Positions 1 to 11,630 are shown, numbered from the stretch's first letter. The stretch: DNA of 64,000 nt from Myrica gale (GCA_963930655.1 OZ005618.1:5850001-5914000), one strand, 5' to 3'. The notes: generated from the letters alone by a model not told the origin. Made by a program: numbers and translations.

Positions 1-471
1 CGTCAGTGGTCCTCTATCATTAAAATTTACAACGGTGCATGACTTTCTTTATTTGATATGAATTAGGTTAAAATCATTGTGGGAGTTTGACTTTAAGCTG
101 CAAGATTTTAATTTTGGACCCAAACTTGTGTGGGATGGCCCTGTCAGACCTTCACTTTTAAGGGAAAAGAACTGTAAGTCAGCTGCCAAAGTACATGTTT
201 AGTTCAGTAGATTGCTACAGCTAGATTACCTATTACATAGATAACTCTTAGAAGATTCAAGTACCATCTTTTTATTTAGTAATGAACAGCCCTATATTGT
301 AGTTGTTAGGCTTGCTAGCTACTTTCTAGTGCAAGATCATAAAGTGGTACTATTTAATCCATATGCTGACTGATATGCCTTGATCTAGGTGGATTTTGTT
401 AATGCTCTGCAGTGAGTTGTACTTTAGAGTAAATGTTCTACTTCAGAGCAATTGGAAGTCTAAAAGCCGCT

Positions 472-808
472 ACTATGAAGAGGATATACAGATGTAATTA
501 TTGAAGGGGACTATGCTACTGTGATTTTTGTCAGCACATCCTTTCTCAGATGTGTAGAGTGGAGAATTCATGAGATTATTGGTGGCGTCTGTAGACAGCT
601 GCAGGGAGTCTTGAACTGGAAGGTAAAACATATCGGAAGAGGTGCAAATATTGTTGCGCACCACCTTACTAGTTGGGTTGCTTTGAGAATTACTTCTGGA
701 GACTACCCCTTTATACGGTTTGTCTTGGCTGTATGCAGGATTACAACCCGCTTGAATGTGCAGTGCTTTGAGAATGATGAATAAATGTATATCTGTCTAA
801 AAAAAAGT
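472..808 (+). mobile_element. 5'-truncated LINE (L1-type) insertion with 17-bp TSD
   Basis: The segment is bounded by exact 17-bp direct repeats, GAAGTCTAAAAGCCGCT, at 455-471 and 809-825. It ends in an A-run (799-806) just before the right repeat, the signature of target-primed LINE insertion. The plus-strand frame is open from 479 to a stop at 782-784. It encodes an RNase H-like (RVT_3) tail: an IIEGD acidic motif near the start, then WKVKHIGRGANIVAHHLTSW, matching the usual V-x-R-x-A-N-x-x-A-H-x-L pattern at the end of plant LINE ORF2. Everything upstream of this domain is missing, so the copy is dead on arrival. Not a host gene. Confidence 0.85.
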
Positions 809-825
809 GAAGTCTAAAAGCCGCT

Positions 826-1953
826 TTAATCATTCTGCAATTTTCACCATCAACTTGTGATCCTTTTTCTTTTACCTTCTTCAACTTGTGATCCTTTTTC
901 TTTTTCCTTCTTCTCTCTATCCTTTTTTCTCCACTGTATTTATTTGAGTTGACGTAGATTTTTTTTAATCAGGTTAAATTCAACTTAACCTAAAAAGCTA
1001 CCAATACAGATTGGATTGGTCTGTAGCCTCACCAAAATGCAATCCTTTTGAATCAAGTAGGCTTATGGATAATCGTGGTAGATGCTGGTTGGCGACCAAT
1101 TCAGCTGGGGGCTGCCAAAAATCGGAGCTATAGTACTATTTATTGGCAGATAATTTAGGAGTTTACAAAAACACAAAAAAGAGACAAAAAAGAAAGAAAA
1201 GGAAAAAGGTAAAGCACATTAAATATGGTTGGTGCTGATTCAAATAGACACGTTCAATCTTTCTCGGGGGAAGTATCAGCTTTTTATTGAGCCGAGCCAA
1301 GCTTATTCACTACCTCCCAACCAAACATAACAACATCAATACCTATATGTTTGATATTATTTAATACCTTTATCAACGCGATTAAGCAATTATAATGTAA
1401 AAAACTTTGTATTGTTTACTTCTCTGATGTGGTGTGGCCCATCTGTGCTTGAAACAACACCATTTCCCGAAAGGATCATCCAAATCTTAAAAATTAGAAA
1501 CTGGTCATAGATTGTTTTGCCTCATAACATTGGATGTTCCCTAATATTACATGCTTGCGTTGCGCTCTACAAGTAAACTACACTGGTTATTGGATTGTGA
1601 AAAGAAAAAAATCACAGAACACTCGATCATAAGACAGTTGCAAGTCCATCCAAGGATCATGCTATGTTCACTGTACTTCTGCTGTCTGCCTGCCCTTTTT
1701 TGAGTCGATCATAAACTGGAAATTGAGGCTGAATTTAGAAACCCAAAAGTACTTTGCAACTGGTTTATAATTCTAAGTAATAAAATGAATTCAGTAGCCT
1801 ACCAAGTGGAGAGTTCAATTGGCACAAATTGGAAATCCCTTCATCGAAGAATGTTATACTTGGGAGCAATGAACTTCAGAAGAGAGAACAAGAAAGGGTG
1901 TTTGTAGGTAGTGAGACTTACAGGACTATGTACATTTCATGATCTAAAAGTCT
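826..1953. other. Intergenic, no gene seen
   Basis: AT-rich spacer with pyrimidine-rich stretches (about 850-930) and no credible coding frame. The right end probably contains the 3' UTR of the minus-strand OVATE gene that stops at 1954. Confidence 0.5.
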
Positions 1954-3111
1954 TTATAACCGGAGCTCAGCCATATCGAACCAGATTTGTTCAAATGCAT
2001 TTACAATGAGATCATGATACTCACTGGAATTCAGTGAAAGATAACAAGCAAGTAGGTCTTCCAAATCCTTTGATGCCCGGATGTTGTTTTCGACAATCAT
2101 CTCCACCATTGAGTCCCTGAAGTCTGTCTGTGGATCCACTGAGGACTTGACAATTGCACAACTCCCTGAGAGGCTTCTATTCCCTGAGGAGACGCTCTTT
2201 CTGGCATGAGCCTGAATTTTTCTGCTCGCAAGTCTTGGAGAACTGGCTCGAAGTCTTATACCTGTAGAATTTGCACAGGACCTTCGAACAAGAGGATTGG
2301 CTTTGCGGTCCTTTTGAGTCCTAATGCTTTCCTCCTTAACGATTTTGACAGATAGAGACCGGCGCCTTTCCTTCTGCTCCAGTTGAGAAATTCTAAAATT
2401 AGTGGCTTCAATGGTTCTACAATCGGATTTCAGTGGCCTTGTCAAAATTGGAGGAAGTTCTAGCTCCGAAATCCTATCAAACTCACCTACTTTCTTCACT
2501 TCCCTACTAAAGGATCCACTATTCATGTCCATGATAATATCAGTCGCTGAAGAACTGAATCTACAACTACAAGAGCTTGAACACAAGGGTAGCTTACATG
2601 AATCACTAGCAGCTGAGTTATTGGACTCTGAATCGGATAGAAGACGAGATTCATGGATATCAGAAACATTAGAACTATCATTAGGAGAGGCAAAGTAAGT
2701 TGGAGACTGAATTGGACTCTTCTTTGTCCAAACTGAATCACTCGTAGCGTGACAGCTACAACCGGCAGAGACAGAGGATGCAACAGGTCTAGGAGAAGGC
2801 TGGTAAATAGATTTTCTGTAGGTTCTTCTCTTGGATGATCTTCTTGGTGGATCATGGAAATAAGTTGCTGAGGCTTTTGAGTGTTTGGAGGATGTGCAGA
2901 ATTTATCATCTCTGCTAGATTCCGTGAAGTAGTAAGAGCCTCTTGGCTGAGAAATGTGGGATTCCTGTGATAATGTGTTTGCTGTTGAGGGTGGTTTTCG
3001 TTTGTTGGGGTGAGAGGAGTTATGCTTCCTGGTTCTTCTGCTCATGTCTTTGAGCTTATAAAACCAGACATTTGGCATCATATCTGATAATCTAAACCTG
3101 TAATTACCCAT
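1954..3111 (-). CDS. OFP: OVATE family protein (OFP2/OFP3-like transcriptional repressor)
   Basis: A 385-residue single-exon protein. OFPs are plant nuclear co-repressors that bind TALE homeodomain (KNOX/BELL) and TRM proteins and affect organ shape and secondary walls (family knowledge). The N-terminus, [20 protein letters not shown], is the conserved OFP N-terminal DNA-binding signature. The middle is Ser/Arg/Pro-rich, including a [17 protein letters not shown] stretch typical of the family. The last ~60 residues are the OVATE domain, with [12 protein letters not shown] and a C-terminal [19 protein letters not shown] start at the ATG at 3109-3111: the frame stays open 62 codons further, but that stretch has no ATG. 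A hAT-type element lies about 200 bp upstream. Its neighbour at 6432 is a second, divergently related OVATE gene, a pairing known from Arabidopsis OFP2/OFP17. Confidence 0.92.
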   Translation of the reverse strand: MGNYRFRLSDMMPNVWFYKLKDMSRRTRKHNSSHPNKRKPPSTANTLSQESHISQPRGSYYFTESSRDDKFCTSSKHSKASATYFHDPPRRSSKRRTYRKSIYQPSPRPVASSVSAGCSCHATSDSVWTKKSPIQSPTYFASPNDSSNVSDIHESRLLSDSESNNSAASDSCKLPLCSSSCSCRFSSSATDIIMDMNSGSFSREVKKVGEFDRISELELPPILTRPLKSDCRTIEATNFRISQLEQKERRRSLSVKIVKEESIRTQKDRKANPLVRRSCANSTGIRLRASSPRLASRKIQAHARKSVSSGNRSLSGSCAIVKSSVDPQTDFRDSMVEMIVENNIRASKDLEDLLACYLSLNSSEYHDLIVNAFEQIWFDMAELRL

Positions 3112-3306
3112 CAAAGATGGAACTCGTTCACTGGGACAGCCTTCTCTCAGAGTTGGTTTGGTTCCCTCTGTGCTACTTGAGTTATGAAATATAATAGGAA
3201 TAAGAGTGAAGACAACAAGAATAAAGAGCAGCCAAGTTCGGTTAATAAAAGGCAGGAAAGAAATGGGGTCCACTTGAAAAGATTGGCTTGAGAGCAAGGC
3301 AAGAGG

Positions 3307-4026
3307 CAGGGGCGGAACCGGAATTGAAGCTCAGAGGGCGAGTCATAAAGTTGGAAAAATATTTTAAATATAAAAAATAAATTTACAACTAAATATTCAA
3401 AAATTTCAAAAAAAATTAATACTACCTTCTACATATTTTCACACAAAATTCAATAAGTTAAAAAGAGAAAATGAACTTATATAAACCGAAACAACGTCAA
3501 AAGAAATGAAAGAAAAAAAAAACCAAGTTAAAAGTTGTCATATGTAAAGTCACAAAAAAACTTGGTGGGTTAAATGCTTTATTTATGTTAACTTTTTCAA
3601 AGGTGAGGCAAAATCGATAGATTTTTTTTTTTAAAAAAATGTAATTTAGAGAAATAAATAACAAAATAGAAACAAAAACTAGTATTTAGGTCATAAAATA
3701 AATTTCATTACTTAGTGAAATTTTAATTCTATTAGCATTTTCTTGTTAATTTAAAAGATACTTTAATTCATTTGTTATTTGTTGTCATTTTAAAGGGTAT
3801 GATTTTTAAAGCATTAAGTTTGTCTCATTTATTTTGAGGGATAAATGGTATTTAAATGGGTAAAAAATGATAGTATTTTTTTATTTTGTAAAAGAGATTT
3901 TTTCAAAATATTTGGAGGGCAAAATGATATTTGAAGGTATAAAATTACGATAAGATAAAAAAAATTTGACCTTACAAATGTTTAACACACACCCCCCCCC
4001 CCCCCCCCCCCCCAAATCCGCCCCTG
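3307..4026. mobile_element. Non-autonomous hAT-type element upstream of the OFP gene
   Basis: Terminal inverted repeats CAGGGGCGGA (3307-3316) and TCCGCCCCTG (4017-4026) match the ends of a common plant hAT group. The flanking 8-mers, GCAAGAGG (3299-3306) and GCAGCAGG (4027-4034), agree at 6 of 8 positions, consistent with an aged 8-bp hAT target duplication. The interior is AT-rich with no transposase frame, and a 22-C homopolymer (3992-4013) lies just inside the right end. Confidence 0.72.
3992..4013. repeat. Poly-C tract, 22 C
   Basis: Uninterrupted C homopolymer just inside the right terminal repeat of the hAT-type element. The length is likely to vary or be mis-assembled. Confidence 0.9.
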
Positions 4027-4034
4027 GCAGCAGG

Positions 4035-6431
4035 AATGTCAATTAAGATGAGTTTCCTTTATCATTATCACAAGCGCACCAGGCTCAACGTTTTTACTCA
4101 TCAGGCTGCTCAACGGAGTCTGAGGGCTTTCTCGATTTGGACTCTATCCCTGGGACCCTTGCATCCTGGCTTGGTTAATGTAGTTGTTTATTTCCGCTTT
4201 CAGTTGTGTGGTGTACTCATAAAAAAAAAAGAACCAGAACTCTGTCCTGGGAAGAGTCCTAACAGAAACACAGTCATGCAGCAGGTTTCCTGAGTCTGCA
4301 GAGTAGTTGCAATGGACATCGTTCCTGGTTTTCATGCAGGGAAGTTTGATGGCTTCGAGTTGATGGTCTTTAGTACCCTAGTTATGGTATGATATATTCA
4401 CTTTCCACTCAACTATCTAGCAAGAATTCCAAACCCTCGAAGACTTTAACATGGTATGCCATGATTGGTAACCTCAGCTTTGCTTATCAGCAAGAATTTG
4501 GCTGGGACCAGTGACAATTTCCAGCGCCGGGCAGGTCACATGTGGGCCTTCGACATTGAGCAGTTTACAAAAGGCATAAAACATCATCGCTAATGGAGCA
4601 TGAATTTAAGGGAAAAAGAGCGCTTGGCAGACAAATGGGTCTTTCCTGATACTAAAAACATCATTGCCTTTTCTTTTGAGAATTCCTAATCATCATTGCT
4701 CCTAATGGAAAACTCATAAAAAAGAAGAAGAAAAAAAAAAGAGAGAAGATAATCCAGGTACGAAGTTGATACGTCTTGAAGTGGCTGCAACCCATTGGTA
4801 ATCACAATTATGCATAACAAGTGCTAATGGCGCATACAAAGCTGAAACTTGTTTCATTAATCAATGTCTCCCCCCCCCCCCAACTTCTTCTCCCTCTACC
4901 AACGATCGAAACTCTGACCAAACGGGGACTTGAAAACCCGCATACCACCCTAATCAATGTCTCCCAACTTTTTTTTTCTTTTTGGTTTGGAACTTTCTAG
5001 GTTCTTCTTTTCGACTCAAATTTGCAAGATCACCGTGCACAAGCCAAACCCAAATATGTTAATGTAATCCAGAACAAAACCTGTGTTCTGCACTTCCTTG
5101 GGATCCAGACCAAAAACCAACCAGAGGAATCTGAAAATAAAACCAGGACAGAGTTCTGGTTCAAGTAGGAGGCAAGCAGATGGGCTGGTGGAGGACATTC
5201 CAATAGGAGGGTTGCTGATGGTTGGACGTTTCCTTCCTTATATATTGATGCATAAGAATAGCCACAACCAAGTGAGTTTTTTTTTTTTTTGTCTTTTTAG
5301 TTTCTGCCAATATTGTCTCTTTCGGTACGAATTAGTAACAGTACATGCTTAATCCCTAAACCCCGTATGTTATGGCCTAAGCTTCCAACCCTTGCTTATG
5401 ATGGTTTCCAATGCTCTCAAGACCCAATACCTTTTATCTGTTGCTTCATTCAAACAATATTGATGTTCAGCCCAATTCGTTCTGGATCCCCATCCTTGTA
5501 TTTGGAGTGCAGCAACATCCTACACTGATGGGCCTACATATATTTTTTCTTGACATTGTTTTGGCTCACTTTATGATGGGCCTGAAAATTCCGAAGCCCA
5601 TTAGATAATGTTCTGTTAACATAGCACTCCTTTCAAATCACATCAAGTCCAGCTGAGTTTGACTAAAGAAACTACTACTTAAAAATTATGTTTTCTTTTA
5701 CCTGATGGAGTTATATATTGTACTGTCACCATCAAGCCTTAATATATATTCATGTAAATCAAGTAAATGATCTGTCTCTTAGGAAAACACAAATGTAGGG
5801 GAATTTGGCAAGGGCAGGGCTGAAATGGTGAGCTGCAAATTGACAAACTAGCAGCATTTCAAGCAATAGGAGCACAAAGGGTCCTCCCAATATAGCAAGT
5901 TGCTTGAAATTTCTGAACCAGTTGCTAGATTCAACCCATAAAAGGATTTAAAGATACCTCTAATCACCAAAACGTGTGGTATAAAGCAAGTAGAATGATA
6001 TGTGCTGGGACTGTTTCGTAATATCAAAGCAGCAGGCCTTAATATCAAATTAGAATAGGTCCATAACGTGCCTCCAAACCTCTCTGATACACTGTCCAAG
6101 GGCAAAGTAGCCAAGTCAGGAATTGACTTGCAATGAGGTATCCCACTCTACCAAGACGTGAAACCCACCAGCACCAGTTAGCTGTTGTCTGCTGTGGTAC
6201 TGAGTATCACAAACGACCTTAACCAACATCCTCTTGACCATCTCGTTATCTCTCTGAAAAACATTCAGTTCTAAGCTCTGTCTCTCTCCTTCTATATTTC
6301 CTTCTGTTGCACCAACCGTCAACCCAACCAAGTTTGAAGCACACCACCTCACCTTCCAAAGAAATCAAAAGCAACAAAAGCGACCACTCTGCTCCGTTCC
6401 TTCAACCGTACTCAGGGTACAATAATTAGAG
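4035..6431. other. Intergenic, between the two OVATE genes
   Basis: No coding frame here has family character. There are a C10 run near 4870, several A/T homopolymers, and pyrimidine-rich sequence near 6270-6300 that may belong to the 5' leader or promoter of the plus-strand OVATE gene at 6432. Confidence 0.5.
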
Positions 6432-6986
6432 ATGACAGTGAAAGCATTGTCTGCCTTCAGATCCAAGCTTCTAATCCCATGCAGAAAATTCCTTCAAATC
6501 TTCAAATTCAGGCTCAGGAAACCAGTATTTATAAGAGCTCGTGGATTTCGCCCTCACCGTACCAAAGATGGAAAGAGTCCTAGAAAGAATTGGATAACTG
6601 GGTTACTAACAAGTTGCTGTTCAATTAGGAAGACAAAAGACATGGACAGACTAAGGGAGCTTATGAGTGTACCTAGTGGTGGTCGTGAAGGAAAGCTCTT
6701 TCCATCACCTATTACACCGGCTTACGTGAGGATCAGCAGGGCTGGCAAAAGGGAAGCTTCAGCGGATGAAGACATGGATGACGCATGCAGGAGTTTTGAG
6801 AACTATTTGGCGCAGATGATTGTTGAAGAAGGGAAAGTGAGGGACTTGATAGATGTGGAGGAGCTTCTCCGTTGCTGGAAGAATCTAAAGAGCCCAGTTT
6901 TCATCGATTTGGTTTGTAGATTCTATGGAGAACTATGCAGAGACTTGTTTTCCACCAAGGATGATGAAGTTGATAACAGTCCATAG
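6432..6986 (+). CDS. OFP17: OVATE domain protein, OFP17-like
   Basis: A 184-residue single-exon protein with a short basic N-terminus (many Arg/Lys up to residue ~75) and a C-terminal OVATE domain at about residues 120-175: SFENYLAQMIVEEGKVRDL, then a DVEELLRCWKNLKSPVF segment and VCRFYGELCRDLF. It lacks the [11 protein letters not shown]-type N-terminus of the neighbouring OFP, as OFP17-type proteins do. The ATG at 6432 follows an in-frame stop and an adenine-rich context. It is probably a nuclear repressor acting through TALE or TRM partners, by family analogy. It lies divergently from the larger OFP (1954-3111), the same pairing as OFP17/OFP2 in Arabidopsis, which is my main reason for the symbol. 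Confidence 0.85.
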   Translation: MTVKALSAFRSKLLIPCRKFLQIFKFRLRKPVFIRARGFRPHRTKDGKSPRKNWITGLLTSCCSIRKTKDMDRLRELMSVPSGGREGKLFPSPITPAYVRISRAGKREASADEDMDDACRSFENYLAQMIVEEGKVRDLIDVEELLRCWKNLKSPVFIDLVCRFYGELCRDLFSTKDDEVDNSP

Positions 6987-7842
6987 TGATTCTGCAATCG
7001 GGACTTCTTTTTCTTCTCTTCTTTTCCCCCCTTCTCTGATAGCCGGTTATTTCCTCCCTCTCTTTTTCTCTCTTTATGCGTTATATTTTGTCTTGTACAG
7101 AGAGAAAATAATTCAAGAATCAAGTTTTTTTTTTCAAAATCTATTTAGGAGCAAAATCCTCCAAAAGTAATCAATGAGCTGGTGCAGGTGTATATACTGA
7201 TCAGAACCATTTACAACTGAGCAGAATGAAAGTTTCCTTCTCAGTCCACAGATTGTTTTGTTCGAAATCTATGAACACTGAAAAATTGTATTAGCAGCTA
7301 CACGAGCTTGTTCTGCAGTTTGAGAAAGGACGGAGAAAAATGTACTTCAATCCGAACTTAATCCGGCAAGGTTAAAGACGATGCTCATCACCCATATGCT
7401 TGTTTCAAATTGAAGAGAGAAAAAGCAAGCTTGTAGAGGTCATAATGTTCTAGTCAAAAGATATGTTTCTATCCAGCAAGACGTCTGCAACCCGTTAACT
7501 TTGGAGCTGACTTACGTTGTTCAGTAGGTGAGAAATAAACGTATTAAATTTTGATGGCTTTACCCGCAAAAGAGAAAAATTGAGCAAAAGCAATATGTTA
7601 ATACACATCTATTTACAATTCTGAAAGTAATTAACAAGATCCTTGCAGCCTACACCGTAGAGTTATCAAAAACTGGTAGCTTGTGTAACCAACGGTAACA
7701 CTAGCTCCCAGCTATAGTTTTCAAAACTCAAATAACACCTTTCAACAACCTTAACTAATTATCAACATTTTCAACACACAAGGTTGCTAGGCTCTGCTAA
7801 GAGACAAGTTAATCCAGGCACCTCCATCTAGCATTTCCCAGG
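6987..7842. other. Convergent 3' intergenic region
   Basis: Lies between the stops of the plus-strand OVATE gene and the minus-strand DUF641 gene. The pyrimidine-rich segment at 7005-7075 fits a plant 3' UTR. No coding signal. In Arabidopsis a ferrochelatase gene sits at this point of the order; I see no trace of it here. Confidence 0.5.
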
Positions 7843-9192
7843 CTATGGTTTCAGATTTGAAAGATACACCGGAGACCTCAACCATGACTCTCCAATTTTT
7901 AACCCAGGCATGACCATAAGCTCAACTCTACGTATAGCCCGCTCTCCAGCCACAGCTGAACCTTTCATATCCTCCTCAACAGATTCCATATGAACATCTG
8001 AGAATTTGCAGCCTCTGTCAACAGTAAATATTTTTGCCTCTGGATCTATTGAGGTTGCAATGCCTTGTAGAACCCAGACCCACTTTGCCATCTTCGCAAA
8101 TATTTGGTAGAACGGTGTCCTGGGATGCTTGCCACTCAACACAAATGTCCTGTGATCAAGGTTGCCGAAGAATGATGCTTCCAGCATTGGATGAACGACT
8201 AAGAGATACTTTTTCCCACAGAATTCTCCAAAATCTGAATTTGGGTATTCTGTCAGTGCGTCAATTGGATCATCAAACCTCATAATTGCACTCACATTAT
8301 AGGATTTAAAAGTAAACCCATAAAACATTCTCCGTGAGATATAGGCTTCAAATGCATACTTCTTGTGGGACCTTTTAGAATAAACAACTGCATCCCCGAT
8401 CGATTTTGCTGCCAGATCTAGATCCCAACCTGAAGCTTTCATCAAGCTAATTAATGGCTTTGCAAAATCATGAATCGACTTAGAAGCAGCTTTAAAAGCA
8501 TCATTGAGTGCACTAATGCTCAAAAGCCTTGCATTCTTCTTCGCCAGGCTTATTTTCCTGACCTTCTCCACCAGTTCCATATTCCCCAACTCCAAACCCT
8601 GAAGCTCTTGTTGCAAACGAAGAATCTCAGAGCTTTTAGCTTTCACTTGGGACTTTAAGTGTTTCAACAGCCTCTCACTGGCTGCAATTCTCACTTTCAA
8701 TTGACTGCAGGCAGAGGAATCTTTCTTTTCTTTGTTTGAGAATTGTTTCTCCTTATATACACGCTTAATCTTGCAGAGTGCTTCTAGTCGAGCCACAACA
8801 AGTTCATCAGCGGCTATAATCTTATCCGAACTATAGGGAATATGAGCTTCCTGAAGCTGAATATAAGCCAATTTGATCGCTGAAACTGTGTCAAATAACT
8901 CCGTGATCTCCCCATCACCACACACAGTGCTTCTGCTTGATACTTTAATAGGTTGTGGATGAACTTTCTCTCCATCACCTTCCGTCTCCTCAGTTGCATC
9001 ACTGCTATCCTCACCCAGCGGTGAAGTATTGTCATTGGGGTTGTGGTAACAGTGGTAGTGATGGTGCTGCTGGTTGTGCTGATTAGTATTTTCAGAGGGA
9101 ATGACGCCAACGGATCTCAATTTACAAACTTTAGCAAATTTGGAGACAATTTCTGATATGTTTGAGGAGGGTTTAGTGGCCACATGAGCCAT
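7843..9192 (-). CDS. DUF641 protein, GIL1/IRK-interacting-like
   Basis: A 449-residue protein in one exon. DUF641 proteins include GIL1 (gravitropism in light) and IRK-interacting proteins. Their biochemical activity is unknown and they are thought to be scaffolds. The DUF641 core starts near residue 96 with TELFDTVSAIKLAYIQLQEA and AADELVVARLEALCKIKR. A coiled coil follows at about 165-215 (LLKHLKSQVKAKSSEILRLQ, then heptad-like ELQGLELGNMELVEKV). The C-terminal half is the conserved globular part of the family (DLDLAAKSIGDAVVYSKRSH, FGEFCGKKYLLVVHPMLEAS, and SPVYLS near the end). A His-rich stretch at residues 39-50 (HNQQHHHYHCYH) is low complexity. The ATG at 9190-9192 gives the family's usual N-terminus. 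The 5' leader is likely spliced, but I could not place it. Confidence 0.9.
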   Translation of the reverse strand: MAHVATKPSSNISEIVSKFAKVCKLRSVGVIPSENTNQHNQQHHHYHCYHNPNDNTSPLGEDSSDATEETEGDGEKVHPQPIKVSSRSTVCGDGEITELFDTVSAIKLAYIQLQEAHIPYSSDKIIAADELVVARLEALCKIKRVYKEKQFSNKEKKDSSACSQLKVRIAASERLLKHLKSQVKAKSSEILRLQQELQGLELGNMELVEKVRKISLAKKNARLLSISALNDAFKAASKSIHDFAKPLISLMKASGWDLDLAAKSIGDAVVYSKRSHKKYAFEAYISRRMFYGFTFKSYNVSAIMRFDDPIDALTEYPNSDFGEFCGKKYLLVVHPMLEASFFGNLDHRTFVLSGKHPRTPFYQIFAKMAKWVWVLQGIATSIDPEAKIFTVDRGCKFSDVHMESVEEDMKGSAVAGERAIRRVELMVMPGLKIGESWLRSPVYLSNLKP

Positions 9193-10765
9193 TGTTCAAA
9201 GATCAAGTCCCCAAAAGTTGAAACAGATCTATTTCAATGTGCTTCTAACTGCCACAGGGAGTGAAATTCCAAACTATTAGAAGTATGGGATACCAAATCC
9301 TACTAGCATCCACAAATTGCCCCCAAAGAAGGACCGGAAATCCCGGGAATCTGCCTTAAACCCTGTGGTAGTGGCAGGGAACAGACTATAATTTAGAAAT
9401 AAAGTAACTTGGGGTTTTACTTAGCTCCCTTTAATCAGGATTAAACAACTACTAAGAATAAAAAGTTGAGTTGAAAAAGAAGGAACAGATGTTCAAACTA
9501 ATTAAAGCGTTTGCCTTTACGTTTAAACCACCTCAGATAATGATCAAATCAGAGGTTTCCCATGATTCACTTGAGCTTCAAGAGGCTTTAGCATCAAGGT
9601 TCAAAATAGAAGCATCTAAAGCCAAGAGGGTCTTTGTTTAACACTCTGAAACTAATTAAAGCACACGCCTTTATACTAACAAAATGCAGCAGAAGGCACC
9701 TAAACCCAAGATTCTTCTACAATGAAACAGGGAATAAGCCTCTTAACGAAAAACAGTGTCTGGTGTGATCACAAACAAACAAAATGCAGAGCAAAGAAAC
9801 GAGTTCTACAAACCCCAGAGAGAGAGAGAGGAGACAGACAGGGAGTGAACCTTGGAGTTTCCGATCCACAACATGGCAAGCTAAACATAAACATTGCAGT
9901 TTTAGACCAAAATAGACAACATTTGGATTAGCAACGATGACGACGTTCCAGCTTCAGCAGGTAGCACTCCAGATCAAAGCCAGATGTGTTCAAAGGTTTG
10001 TATTGGGACTTGGCTCAAAGTGCCTTAAGTATAGTCGTTTTCTGATGCTAAAACCAAGTTGGCACTGGCATTTTGCGTTTGAAAACTCTATTGGGGGTGA
10101 TAGAGTGACAGAGTGAGAGCGTTTGTTCTGTATAGGTGGGAACTCGGACCTCGGGACCTGGGAGCCTAAAAGACAATATATAACATTGTTTATTCGTTTA
10201 TCATTTTCTTCCACTTTCAAAGGGAGGGAAGAGCTCTGAACCGGGAATCTGTACTGTTTTTAGATAGTGGTTTTTTGAATTCTCTCTCTCGGAGTTGTTA
10301 AAGAAAGAACCGCACGCAAATTTAACATAAACGTTTAAACATGCCAGTAAATAAAGATTATTAACCACACGCGGCTTTCTTTGCTCTTCTATATATATGT
10401 CAGGTTCCTCACGCATCCCAACACCAATGTCAAAAAAAAGACTTCGGACTCTCCAGATACACAGAATTCCAGATCGGATCTCAGCCGTTCAATGGTATCC
10501 AAGATATTAATTATGATTGCATTATTAACTTAAACATTTAATACGAACGAAATTCGCTGGATTTATTCTCTCGAGTTATTATAATGCATTATTATGTTAC
10601 ACCGGAGCAATCTAAAAACTATAAATGAAGTGCTATTATATGTTCCCTTTTCGAACTCACCAACTTCTTATCATTCCACTTTTAATGTTATAGAATTAGA
10701 TCTTAACTGGACCTTAATTGATGGATAGTTTGATCTTTGTTTATATGAAATTATTTAGACTAACC
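9193..10765. other. DUF641 upstream region
   Basis: Probable 5' leader and promoter of the minus-strand DUF641 gene. It contains a short GA run near 9820. Open frames in it show no family character. Confidence 0.4.
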
Positions 10766-10880
10766 TACCTTGAGTTGGCTCATGGTTAAGGCTCATCTGG
10801 ACCGTGTAACTCTTAAGTTCAACTCCCTTTGAGGGTGATATCAACTACTTAATTGACAGGCAGGATTGTAAGTCGTCTAA
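10766..10880 (+). mobile_element. Possible tRNA-derived SINE
   Basis: A box-A-like TTGGCTCATGGTTAAGG is followed about 40 bp later by a box-B-like AGTTCAACTCC, the spacing of an RNA polymerase III tRNA-type promoter. It cannot be a working tRNA, because no acceptor-stem pairing is evident. Ends and target duplication are not visible. Confidence 0.35.
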
Positions 10881-10926
10881 ACTCTTTATGATATGTTGTG
10901 GCGCTAAACTCATTAACTGCGATTAA

Positions 10927-11122
10927 GGTTGCGTTTGCAACCAAAATTTTACCCAAAATTTTATCTTTCTCCTAATAAAATACTCTAATATAATCTCTCT
11001 CTCCCATAAAAAATATAAAATATTACAAAAAATATAAAATATTACCTCTCTCTTCACTTTTTCACTAAACCCAATATCAACACTAAACTCAATACCAAAA
11101 ATTTTACAACACAAACACACCC
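10927..11122 (-). mobile_element. Tourist-like (PIF/Harbinger) MITE, copy A
   Basis: 196 bp, ends GGTTGCGTTTG and CAAACACACCC (imperfect terminal inverted repeats), flanked on both sides by TAA (10924-10926, 11123-11125), the PIF/Harbinger target duplication. The interior has repeated AAAATTTTA and GTGAAAAAGTGA-type motifs shared with copies at 11126, 29331, 49167 and 49462. Its orientation is opposite to copy B. Confidence 0.78.
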
Positions 11123-11125
11123 TAA

Positions 11126-11320
11126 GATTGTGTATGGAAAGTAAAATTTTAGGGTTGTTAAAATTTTAGGTATTGGAGTTGATGAAAAGTGAGGAGATAG
11201 ATGGTTTTTAATATTTATTATAATGAAAAGTAATGATGTGATGAGGAGAGATATTATATTGTAATTTTTTATTGTGTTAAAATTTTAGGATATGTAAAAT
11301 TTTAGTATACAAACATACCC
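11126..11320 (+). mobile_element. Tourist-like MITE, copy B
   Basis: 195 bp, directly abutting copy A and sharing its TAA; a further TAA follows at 11321-11323. The internal order (TTTTAGGTATTGGAGTTGAT, then GTGATGAGGAGAGA, then ATTATATTGTAATTTTTTAT) is almost the same as copy C at 49167. Confidence 0.78.
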
Positions 11321-11323
11321 TAA

Positions 11324-11630
11324 GTTAAATTAGATTTTATCTGCACCCGATGAACACAGAACACAAATCGCTGCAAAAATTCCCTCTCAATACTTGAAGA
11401 GATGTCATTTAGATATTTGACTAGTTTAATCATACCAAAGTAGTAAGTTTCAACTTTTGATCATCTCTCATTATTCATTTATTTTTCTAATAGTATCAGT
11501 ATTTTTTTTTGTCGGAATAAAAAAAAAACCTCATTGTGAAATCAAGCTATGTTTGGGTAATGATTTTAAAAATATTTTTCCAATCCAAACGATTTTAAAA
11601 AAAATATTTCAATTTTCAATAATTTTTTAT
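11324..11630. other. Intergenic, AT-rich
   Basis: No gene. The part at 11548-11640 (GCTATGTTTGGGTAATG followed by A/T-rich sequence) looks like the end of another MITE type. Confidence 0.35.

Noticed and set aside
2402-2698. Plus-strand frame antisense to the OFP gene
   Set aside because: Shadow of the Ser-rich OFP middle region.
3112-3297. In-frame upstream extension of the OFP gene encoding a hydrophobic helix
   Set aside because: The frame is open but begins at TTG and contains no ATG; the conserved OFP N-terminus starts at 3111, so the extension is leader sequence.
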